A stretch of 22,970 nt of DNA from a virus, in the IMG/VR virus record IMGVR_UViG_3300032132_000366, positions 1-22,970 of that record; one strand, given 5' to 3'. The notes below the pieces were generated by a model. It was not told where the DNA came from. It did not search any database and worked only from the letters and a program-made list of their open reading frames with translations. The stretch's first letter is position 1. Every line of letters starts with the position of its first letter. Positions 14,586 to 20,878 of this stretch are shown piece by piece. The translations under genes and the position numbers were made by a program.

Positions 14586-15741
14586 TTATCAATTTATCCC
14601 AGTTATCGCCGGACATTTTATTTGATATCGTATCCTCGATTATCCAGTCAATTCGGCCTCCGGCTCGCAATGCCTTTGCGCCTTTGATTGAGGCTCTTGG
14701 AGATATGACTACTCGCATTTCCAATTCCGATGCTTTGTGCCTGAGAGCCTGTACCCATTCCACCCATTGACGTTGATCCGTACCAGCCCAATCAAACTCG
14801 GCGTCTTCGTCATAATCCCAGATAACATTCTGGAATCTATCAAGACTGGCAACATCTAACTCTTGGCGGATATATCCAGAATTCGAGCCTCTACCCCAAG
14901 TATTTCCGCATGCTACTACTACAAAATCCGGATGACGTTCTACCGTTCTACCGTCCGGGAATGTTGCATGTCCATTTCCCAGAACCGTATTGATAGAAAC
15001 CATAACTTCAGCGGATGCGGCGTCCATTTCATCTAACGCAACGACTCCGCCATTTTCGAAGAAATCATTAAACAAGCCGTTTACCATTTTTCCATCCGGA
15101 GACTTGTAACCAACTAAATCATGTTTGCTAGTCATGATGGACATTGATTCCTCGGTATACCTCAAGCCTAGGATTTCCGCCGCCATACTTGCGCCATTGG
15201 TTTTCCCACTGCCAGCCGGACCGACACAATAGACTGATTCCCTTTGAGTTAACCAGAATAGAACCCTTTCCATCGTGAAATGTGGACGGCCTTTGATTGG
15301 TTGTCTTTCCGGTTGGTTTGGGAATGTGATTCTATGCTCAACCGGAAGCATGGATTTAACGGCTTCCTGAGCCATATGGACGGATTGATTGATAGACTCT
15401 TGCACTGAGGCCGTAGTTATTCTCCGGACAGTCTTAACGGTCTCTAGACTGATTTCTTCCAAAGTCTCTACCGTCTTAGCGAAATGGTCGAAAGTACCAT
15501 TTCCGGATGGCTGATATTTCGGCTCGTAGATAGTCTCATTGGTTGGGATAACGGTTTCCGGGATATATGGAATAGCTTCCGGCTTTGATTCCACGACTTC
15601 CGGCTTCCCGGCACAATAATGACGTTGTCCGGAGTCATAATCTACCATGTGCCAGTCTCCAGCATGTCCGGCCATTTTCAATCCAGATTGGCCGCACTTG
15701 TAGCAAGATTTCTTATTTTTTGCACCTGCGGTTCTTCCCAT
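14554..15741 (-). CDS. AAA+ ATPase of the MoxR/CobS/dynein-related type with N-terminal zinc finger
   Basis: The 395-residue protein begins with a zinc-finger-like region: CYKC at residues 13-16, His/Cys residues to about 43 (RHYC). A linker follows, then an AAA_5-like module: Walker A GPAGSGKT (174-181), Walker B VVALDEMD (233-240), sensor region VVVACGN, and a later Arg (SLDRFQNVIWDY) typical of MoxR/CobS proteins. Such ATPases remodel partner proteins or insert metals. In phages CobS-like proteins have unknown roles. The ATG has AGAGGA 7 nt upstream. It is the first gene of the leftward operon and is followed by its likely partner. Confidence 0.9.
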   Translation of the reverse strand: MGRTAGAKNKKSCYKCGQSGLKMAGHAGDWHMVDYDSGQRHYCAGKPEVVESKPEAIPYIPETVIPTNETIYEPKYQPSGNGTFDHFAKTVETLEEISLETVKTVRRITTASVQESINQSVHMAQEAVKSMLPVEHRITFPNQPERQPIKGRPHFTMERVLFWLTQRESVYCVGPAGSGKTNGASMAAEILGLRYTEESMSIMTSKHDLVGYKSPDGKMVNGLFNDFFENGGVVALDEMDAASAEVMVSINTVLGNGHATFPDGRTVERHPDFVVVACGNTWGRGSNSGYIRQELDVASLDRFQNVIWDYDEDAEFDWAGTDQRQWVEWVQALRHKASELEMRVVISPRASIKGAKALRAGGRIDWIIEDTISNKMSGDNWDKLINAVGTYMGRD

Positions 15742-16201
15742 TTTCTAATCCTCTCAAAATAATTTTTGCCATTGGTTTGATTCCTGAATGGTTGTCTATT
15801 CCATTCCCAGACAATCGGACAATATGTCGTGGTAAGTCTCATCCGGTTTCTATTTAACTTTTATCCTCCGTTTTATTTCTCCGGAAACAATCAGTCTGGC
15901 TAAGTCATTAACCTGGCAATCCCCAAGTTTTCGGTTCTGACTCTTGAACCGCCAATCTAAGCATTGGCACTCTCTAGCTATTACGTCGCTACCGCCTAAC
16001 CTTGGATTGTGTAGGTTGATTAGGATTGTGGGTTGGGTTGCTAGTCCAAATTAGGTTTGCTATCTGGAGTGGTCAGCCACTCTAGTCCTAAAATCTCTCG
16101 ATTCCCGGATGACCTACTATTTAAGTCTGTTTGGCTTGTCTGTTTTCTGTTTTGAGCCTCCGTTTGGTCTGTTTGGGAGTTATGCGGTTCTGTCCGACAC
16201 A

Positions 16202-16230
16202 AATATATGCTTGTCTACGTCTAATGTCAA
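16202..16230 (-). promoter_or_regulatory. Sigma70-type promoter of the leftward AAA+ operon
   Basis: On the minus strand TTGACA (16230-16225) and TATATT (16207-16202) are 17 nt apart, with one mismatch to the -10 consensus. The predicted start near 16195 gives a leader of about 450 nt before the AAA+ ATG at 15741. Confidence 0.8.
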
Positions 16231-16247
16231 CATGTTTTTAGGCTGAT

Positions 16248-16266
16248 TTGTGACCTAGAAAATAAT
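16248..16266 (+). promoter_or_regulatory. Shared 19-bp element, copy B
   Basis: The plus strand reads TTGTGACCTAGAAAATAAT, one base different from the copy at 9846-9864. It lies 17 bp upstream of the -35 of the leftward promoter. A looser relative (TCGTGAACTAGAACACAAA, 16949-16967) precedes the packaging genes. Confidence 0.5.
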
Positions 16267-16281
16267 TCGTTTCTAGGCGTG

Positions 16282-16299
16282 GGAAATAAATCTATTTCC
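16282..16299. repeat. 18-bp interrupted palindrome, perfect copy 3
   Basis: Perfect copy between the divergent leftward promoter and the rightward small-terminase-like gene, 63 bp upstream of that ATG. Confidence 0.9.
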
Positions 16300-16361
16300 A
16301 TCTATTCCCGGCTTGAGCATTGTTGGTCAGGCTTGTTTTGAGGCTATTTTTGGGATATTTT

Positions 16362-16763
16362 ATGCTTGAAATGACTACAATCACGCCTAAAATCAAGAAT
16401 AATGCCGGATTAAGCCGGAATCTAGCCGAATTGATTAGGGAATCTACCGGAAATGGAAGGATATTAGTTGATTTATATCTGGAAATACTCTCAGGTGTTG
16501 TAATTCGTAAGATAAACGGAGAAGAACGGAAGATATATTGCAAACCGGGAGATATGTTGGTGGCGGCGGACCGATTATTAGATAGAGGATTTGGCAAACC
16601 ACCAATGGAAATAGATTTATTTCTATCTGATGATTCCGCGATCTCTCCGGATGTAGCGTATCGTCTCAATCAGCTTTCCATATCTCAACTTGAGGCTATA
16701 GCCAATGGAAATAAATCTATTTCCGAGCCTGTTGAGCCTGTTGAGGCTGTTGAGCCTGAATAG
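16362..16763 (+). CDS. Small terminase subunit-like protein (133 aa)
   Basis: The first rightward gene, about 400 bp before the large terminase. The protein (133 residues from the ATG at 16362, GGGA 6 nt upstream; another ATG at 16371) contains a helix pair with ILVDLYLEILSG and GDMLVAADRLLDRGFGKPP. The latter matches the motif of many phage small-terminase or DNA-binding proteins (AA-AILDRG-GKP). The C-terminus is a Val-Glu-Pro repeat encoded by a tandem 9-bp DNA repeat. Two palindrome copies lie inside the coding sequence (16607-16624 and 16707-16724). It may bind them as a packaging-initiation protein, but a general regulator is also possible. The opposite-strand ORF is a shadow. Confidence 0.7.
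   Translation: MLEMTTITPKIKNNAGLSRNLAELIRESTGNGRILVDLYLEILSGVVIRKINGEERKIYCKPGDMLVAADRLLDRGFGKPPMEIDLFLSDDSAISPDVAYRLNQLSISQLEAIANGNKSISEPVEPVEAVEPE
16607..16624. repeat. Palindrome variant, reverse orientation, inside the small-terminase-like gene
   Basis: GGAAATAGATTTATTTCT is the reverse complement of the element with one mismatch. It encodes part of MEIDLFLS. Confidence 0.85.
16707..16724. repeat. 18-bp interrupted palindrome, perfect copy 4
   Basis: Perfect copy within coding sequence (codes around GNKSIS), upstream of the 9-bp tandem repeat. Confidence 0.9.
16725..16760 (+). repeat. Tandem 9-bp repeat GAGCCTGTT (about four units)
   Basis: Four imperfect units at the 3' end of the small-terminase-like gene encode the Glu-Pro-Val tail. 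The repeat sits between two perfect palindromes, so it may have DNA-level as well as protein-level meaning. Confidence 0.85.
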
Positions 16764-16765
16764 AT

Positions 16766-16783
16766 GGAAATAAATCTATTTCC
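16766..16783. repeat. 18-bp interrupted palindrome, perfect copy 5
   Basis: Perfect copy just after the small-terminase-like stop codon. It is followed by a truncated copy. Confidence 0.9.
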
Positions 16784-16790
16784 TAGCCTC

Positions 16791-16806
16791 GAATAAATCT
16801 ATTTCC
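16791..16806. repeat. Truncated palindrome copy flanked by a short stem
   Basis: GAATAAATCTATTTCC lacks part of the left arm. It is framed by complementary AGCCTC (16785-16790) and GAGGCT (16808-16813), and a shorter GAATCTATTCC follows. Confidence 0.7.
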
Positions 16807-17016
16807 GGAGGCTGAATCTATTCCTAGCCACGCCTAGTGTGAATAATATCACAATCTCGACCTACCCCTAGGCCCCTGGGACCCCCCAGACCCCGAGGAA
16901 ATCTCTCTATGTGGGCCTTCAGGTCAAGCGGTCAACATCTGATCTAAATCGTGAACTAGAACACAAAAGGAGTCCCAAGGATAGTGGGTCCCAAAATCAG
17001 AAACACACCTACGATC

Positions 17017-17160
17017 ATGACCATCATTTATATGGATGGTGACACCGAGAAGGTAGAGTCAGGAAGCCTGGATGAGATAATAAGTATCGAACTAGACGGG
17101 GTGGTGATATACCCTACCCCTGACACAGAAGCACGGGAATACCTTGCGGCGGGGTCCTGA
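17017..17160 (+). CDS. Small hypothetical protein before the large terminase (47 aa)
   Basis: The 47-residue ORF (MTIIYMDGDTEKVESG...) ends in TGA overlapping the terminase ATG as TGATG, which supports translation coupling. It is acidic and beta-rich; no family is recognised. The start is open: the ATG has no Shine-Dalgarno, while an in-frame GTG at 16984 lies 11 nt after AAAGGAG and would add 11 residues. Confidence 0.62.
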   Translation: MTIIYMDGDTEKVESGSLDEIISIELDGVVIYPTPDTEAREYLAAGS

Positions 17161-17825
17161 TGCAAGCTGTAGATGTAGCCGCACTGGAGTACCACGCACA
17201 GCTTCTATTGGCGCAGAGGACGTTATCAGGGTTCTTGCGGTTCGTTTACATACTGGAGCCGCCTCCTGGTAGGGGCAAGATACAGTTTGAGTTGTGGCCC
17301 CACCTGCAAGAAGCTATACGGGTGCTGGAGAACGACCAGCTAGTGATATGGCTCAAAAGTAGGCAGACCGGGGCGTCATGGCTGATAGCGGCACACTTCC
17401 TGCACTCGGCTATGTTCAGTCCGGGAGCGCACCTGTTGGAGTTCAGCCAGGGGGAGGAGGAGTGCAAGGAGCTACTGTGGAAGTCGAAGTACATATATCA
17501 GTGGTTGCCTTCGGAGATCAAACAGCCGGTGAAGTCGCTGGACAACCAGCAGGAACTCGTGTTCCCGCAGATAGACAGTTGGATTCGTGCGCTGCCGTCC
17601 ACACAGAAGGCGGGGCGGTCCTACACCGCAACCAGGGCCGTGTTCGATGAGGCTGACTTCCACCCCCACCTGGAAGAGAACTACAACGCTGTGAAGCCCA
17701 CACTGGATGACACGGGTGGTCAGTTGATACTGGTGAGCACTTCCAACCCGACAAACGCAGACAGCCTCTTCAAGCGTCTCTACAGGGGAGCAGACAAGCC
17801 CGGAGAGGAAGAAGATGGAAACTAG
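17160..17825 (+). CDS. terL: Terminase large subunit, ATPase part (split gene)
   Basis: The 221-residue protein is the ATPase domain of a phage large terminase. LAQRTLSGFLRFV is the typical entry, WLKSRQTGASW is the adenine/Walker A-like motif, TRAVFDEADF is Walker B (Asp-Glu), and LILVSTSNP is the coupling motif. ATP hydrolysis here would drive DNA packaging through the portal. The frame ends at TAG before any nuclease domain. The nuclease continues in another frame at 17815, overlapping by 11 nt. The start overlaps the previous stop as TGATG. Confidence 0.9.
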   Translation: MQAVDVAALEYHAQLLLAQRTLSGFLRFVYILEPPPGRGKIQFELWPHLQEAIRVLENDQLVIWLKSRQTGASWLIAAHFLHSAMFSPGAHLLEFSQGEEECKELLWKSKYIYQWLPSEIKQPVKSLDNQQELVFPQIDSWIRALPSTQKAGRSYTATRAVFDEADFHPHLEENYNAVKPTLDDTGGQLILVSTSNPTNADSLFKRLYRGADKPGEEEDGN

Positions 17826-18750
17826 GTCCGGCACGTTCACCAAGCTGTTCTACGGGTGGGATGTACGTCCGGGACGAGATCAGGCATGGTATGACGCCCG
17901 GAGGAAGGAATACGACGACATCTCCCTCTTTGAGAAGGAATACCCTGCTAGTGAGGAAGAGGCATTAGCACCCCCCAGGACACTTGCTGCCTTTAACCGG
18001 GAAGCCTTGAACGACCTCAAGCTACGCTGTATGGAGCCTATATCCGTCATAGAGGTGGGTGGTGCGGCGGCTCTCACTACGGCCAACATATATAAACAGT
18101 GCGTTCCGGGACAGAAATACACGGCGGCTACGGATACGTCACACGGGACCGGGAATGACTACTCAGTGACAGTTGTGTTCGATTCCACAACCGAGTCCGT
18201 GGTGGCGGATATAATGGACTCCAGGCTCGGACCCTCGGACCTGGCAATCGCATCCGTAGACCTGCTGGAGCTATACGGCAACCCGATCTGGGGCATAGAA
18301 GACAACGACTGGGGGATACAGACGCTATCCGTGGCCCAGGACCTGAAATACCCCAGGTTATTCGCCCGTGATGAAGGTAAGTTCGGGTGGCACACATATG
18401 ACACCGCCAGTCTGAGGACCCGTGGGAGTCGTTTCACATTATGGTCTGATCTCATAGACCTGGTGGCTAACCGTGCGATAACCGTCTTCTCACAGAGGGG
18501 GCTGTCCCAGTTCTATGAGGTGATAAAGAACCCGGAAAAGAAGGGCAGGATAGAAGCGCAGTTGAGGGCCAACGACGACTACCCGCTAACTGTGGGGATA
18601 GCTGTGCAGATACGCCAACACGCTACCAGGGCCAGGGGACTTTCTGGGCGTATCATGAACCGTTATGATAAGTACACTGAGATGGGTCCAGACCGTGAAC
18701 CAGAGGCAGTCGGGACCACCCGGACAAGAATGAATGTATTTGGTTGGTGA
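17815..18750 (+). CDS. terL: Terminase large subunit, nuclease part (split gene)
   Basis: The 311-residue protein continues the large terminase: linker (GWDVRPGRDQAWYDARRKEY, FEKEYPASEEEA) and an RNase H-like nuclease with Asp107 in AATDTSHGTGNDYS, then IEDNDWG, and a C-terminal Asp in NDDYPLTVG. It would cut concatemeric DNA during packaging. It begins at an ATG inside the end of the ATPase ORF, with GAGG 6 nt upstream, a real ribosome site. So either the two halves are separate coupled polypeptides or a +1 shift joins them. A base error in the assembly cannot be excluded. Confidence 0.88.
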   Translation: METRSGTFTKLFYGWDVRPGRDQAWYDARRKEYDDISLFEKEYPASEEEALAPPRTLAAFNREALNDLKLRCMEPISVIEVGGAAALTTANIYKQCVPGQKYTAATDTSHGTGNDYSVTVVFDSTTESVVADIMDSRLGPSDLAIASVDLLELYGNPIWGIEDNDWGIQTLSVAQDLKYPRLFARDEGKFGWHTYDTASLRTRGSRFTLWSDLIDLVANRAITVFSQRGLSQFYEVIKNPEKKGRIEAQLRANDDYPLTVGIAVQIRQHATRARGLSGRIMNRYDKYTEMGPDREPEAVGTTRTRMNVFGW

Positions 18751-18752
18751 AT

Positions 18753-20618
18753 ATGCCGCTTGACGAGAAACCGGACGCCAGCTATATCGACTCCATGCGC
18801 TCTTATCTGTATGGGATATGGAGCCGGACCTGCCACCAGAAATGGCGTCAGATAGATTCCTACTATAACCTCACCTATTCCATGTGGCCGGAAGGCTCCC
18901 AACGCCCTGAGTGGCTGAAACCGGCCCGTGCCCGTTCTATAGTGGACGGGGCAGTGGACCAGCAACTCGCTTTTGAGCCACTGGTCAAACGCTTCCCGAT
19001 AGGACGTGCTGAAGAACACAAGCAACGGGCAGACCAGGTGGAGAACGCTCTCGCCGCCATAATGAGGGAGGCCCAGCTACTGGAGCCGTCACTGACATGG
19101 AAACAGGTGGGGAAGCACCTACTACTATATGGTTACGCCGTGGTAGAGGACTCCATATCCGCTCTGGACCTGAGAAAGAGCCGTGAGAAACCCAAGAGAC
19201 GCCGGGGTGAGGAAGAGAACGAGTTTGAACGCCGCATGACGGTCTGGGAACACCAGAAGAAGACACTCATGCCATTCCGCACCCGTGCTCCACATCCAGC
19301 CCGTGTACTTCTCGATCCCTCCCAGAAAGAACCAAGGGCCGCTGTCCGTGTCGGTATGTCCCGTGCTCAAGACCTGTACGAGCAGACCGCCAACCGGATG
19401 CACCTGACCGGGCAGAAGGCAGGACAGCCCAAACGAGGCTCCCCCGGTGATGTGACCATGTTTGAGGTCGGCACCAACCCCTTTGAACTGGTTGAGATAA
19501 TGGAATACTGGTCCTGTGACTGGCATGCACTGGTAGCCAAGCGGGAACTCATATATGTGGAGAGGAACACCTGGGGGTTCAATCCGTACTCCCACGCCTT
19601 CTCCGGGTTCGGACAGGAACCTACTGACTACCCGGACCAGGACCCGGCGTACCTGGCTGTGGGGATGCTGGACCATATACTCCCTGATCTGAAAGCGTCG
19701 GCCCAGGCCCAGGCAGGAAGACATAACTCCCTGATGCAGGCTACATGGCCGAAACGCTACACCACGGAGGACGCCGCCGAAATCCTTAACCAGGAAGCCT
19801 CTGGAGAAGTAGTGGAGGTAGCTGGTAGGGACTCCATCTGGCAGCAGGACGTACCGAACTACACCCGCTGGATGTTCATGGCGGAAGAGGCCCTGGAACG
19901 AGACATAGAGATGGCTACCTACTCACGGGTGTCTACCGGACAGAAGGAGCCTGGGGTGTCTACTGTAGGGCAACAGGCTATCCTCTCCACCGCAGCAGCC
20001 AGGAGGTTCATAGCCCCCATGAAGCAGCTAGAGCACCTGGCTACCTCATCCGGGTCACATATACTCCAGGCCATAGACGTGTTGAAGATGAGCCTTATGG
20101 TAGAAGGACACGACATCAGCCCCGCCGATATAGAGAAGGACTATTCTTTGCGTGTGACCTTCCAGAACGCCGTTGACCCGGTGTTCCAGCTACAGCTACG
20201 GGAGCTTGGGTTGGCAGAGGTAGGACAGGGGCTTCTGGATGACGAGACCTACTGGACGGAATACGCCCAGGCAGAAGACGTTACGGAACGCCGCAAACGC
20301 CTCCTAAAGATGTTCGTGAGGAAGATGCCCAGGGTCCAGATGCTCATGGCGATGGCGGCAGCGAAGGAGATGGGCATAGAAGACCTACTGAACGAGGTGA
20401 TGGAAGGGGAGTTCGACGGAGCACTTGGAGGAGGGGAAGGGTCCCAACTCCTGGGTCCGGATGGTCAGCCACTGGCCCAGTCTATGGGAAGGACCTCCCC
20501 TCAACAAGGGGCTAATTCTATCCAGGGGGCGGCACAGCAACTACGCCAGCCATTGACCCCATCAGTAGCTTCTCCAGGAAGGACCGGAGCCAATAGAGCG
20601 GCAGGAGTTGGGTCCTAG
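18753..20618 (+). CDS. Portal protein
   Basis: The 621-residue protein follows the terminase by 2 nt. It fits a phage portal by length, position and pattern: N-terminal helices (RSYLYGIWSRTCHQKWRQIDSYYNLTYS), an early RARSIVDGAVD segment, a clip/stem-like middle, and a long helical C-terminal part rich in Glu/Met/Ala. A Gly/Gln/Ser tail ends it. Portals form the dodecameric DNA channel at the capsid vertex. The ATG at 18753 is chosen. In-frame TTG 18744 and GTG 18747 overlap the terminase end. GGTGA is very close, so the start is weakly supported. Confidence 0.85.
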   Translation: MPLDEKPDASYIDSMRSYLYGIWSRTCHQKWRQIDSYYNLTYSMWPEGSQRPEWLKPARARSIVDGAVDQQLAFEPLVKRFPIGRAEEHKQRADQVENALAAIMREAQLLEPSLTWKQVGKHLLLYGYAVVEDSISALDLRKSREKPKRRRGEEENEFERRMTVWEHQKKTLMPFRTRAPHPARVLLDPSQKEPRAAVRVGMSRAQDLYEQTANRMHLTGQKAGQPKRGSPGDVTMFEVGTNPFELVEIMEYWSCDWHALVAKRELIYVERNTWGFNPYSHAFSGFGQEPTDYPDQDPAYLAVGMLDHILPDLKASAQAQAGRHNSLMQATWPKRYTTEDAAEILNQEASGEVVEVAGRDSIWQQDVPNYTRWMFMAEEALERDIEMATYSRVSTGQKEPGVSTVGQQAILSTAAARRFIAPMKQLEHLATSSGSHILQAIDVLKMSLMVEGHDISPADIEKDYSLRVTFQNAVDPVFQLQLRELGLAEVGQGLLDDETYWTEYAQAEDVTERRKRLLKMFVRKMPRVQMLMAMAAAKEMGIEDLLNEVMEGEFDGALGGGEGSQLLGPDGQPLAQSMGRTSPQQGANSIQGAAQQLRQPLTPSVASPGRTGANRAAGVGS

Positions 20619-20639
20619 AACATAAGGAAGGGGTAAGAC

Positions 20640-20876
20640 ATGCCACAGAGGAACGAGTTCACCGAGGCCATCCTGGAGTTGGTCCAGGAATATAAACAGC
20701 TAACCAGGGACTCCAAAGACTCCAAAGTCCCCCCGTTCATGTCGGACAGGCTGAATTCTGAGGAATCCGCCAAGAGATTCAGCGGGATGTCCCAGGAGGA
20801 GAGGCGCAGGGTGGTGGAGAAGATGGGCGTGGAAGAGGCTATGAAGTTGGTTAAGTCCATCAATGGTGGGGTGTAG
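20640..20876 (+). CDS. Small hypothetical protein between portal and virion gene (78 aa)
   Basis: The 78-residue protein is charged and helical (EFTEAILELVQEYKQL, SQEERRRVVEKMGVEEAMKLVKSI), with no transmembrane segment. It sits between portal and a long virion gene, where scaffold or head-completion proteins often lie, but I do not recognise it. AAGGGG lies 6 nt before the ATG. Confidence 0.75.
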   Translation: MPQRNEFTEAILELVQEYKQLTRDSKDSKVPPFMSDRLNSEESAKRFSGMSQEERRRVVEKMGVEEAMKLVKSINGGV

Positions 20877-20878
20877 AT

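Larger units (their letters stand above)
15742..16361. other. 620-bp intergenic control region with no confirmed gene
   Basis: It separates the leftward AAA+ operon from the rightward late genes. It contains the leftward promoter at 16202-16230, the shared element at 16248-16266, one palindrome copy (16282-16299), and a 6-bp hairpin (GAGTGG, TCAG loop, CCACTC, 16067-16082) in the leader. A 66-codon minus-strand open frame (15850-16050) lies in the leader but has no standard start codon. Confidence 0.7.

Noticed and set aside
16292-16669. Minus-strand ORF of 125 codons opposite the small-terminase-like gene
   Set aside because: It overlaps a rightward gene with a recognisable helix motif in the correct late position; the antisense peptide has no recognisable feature or ribosome site.
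16860-16895. Possible terminator after the small-terminase-like gene (CTGGG/CCCAG stem)
   Set aside because: The stem is only 5 bp and no T tract follows on either strand.
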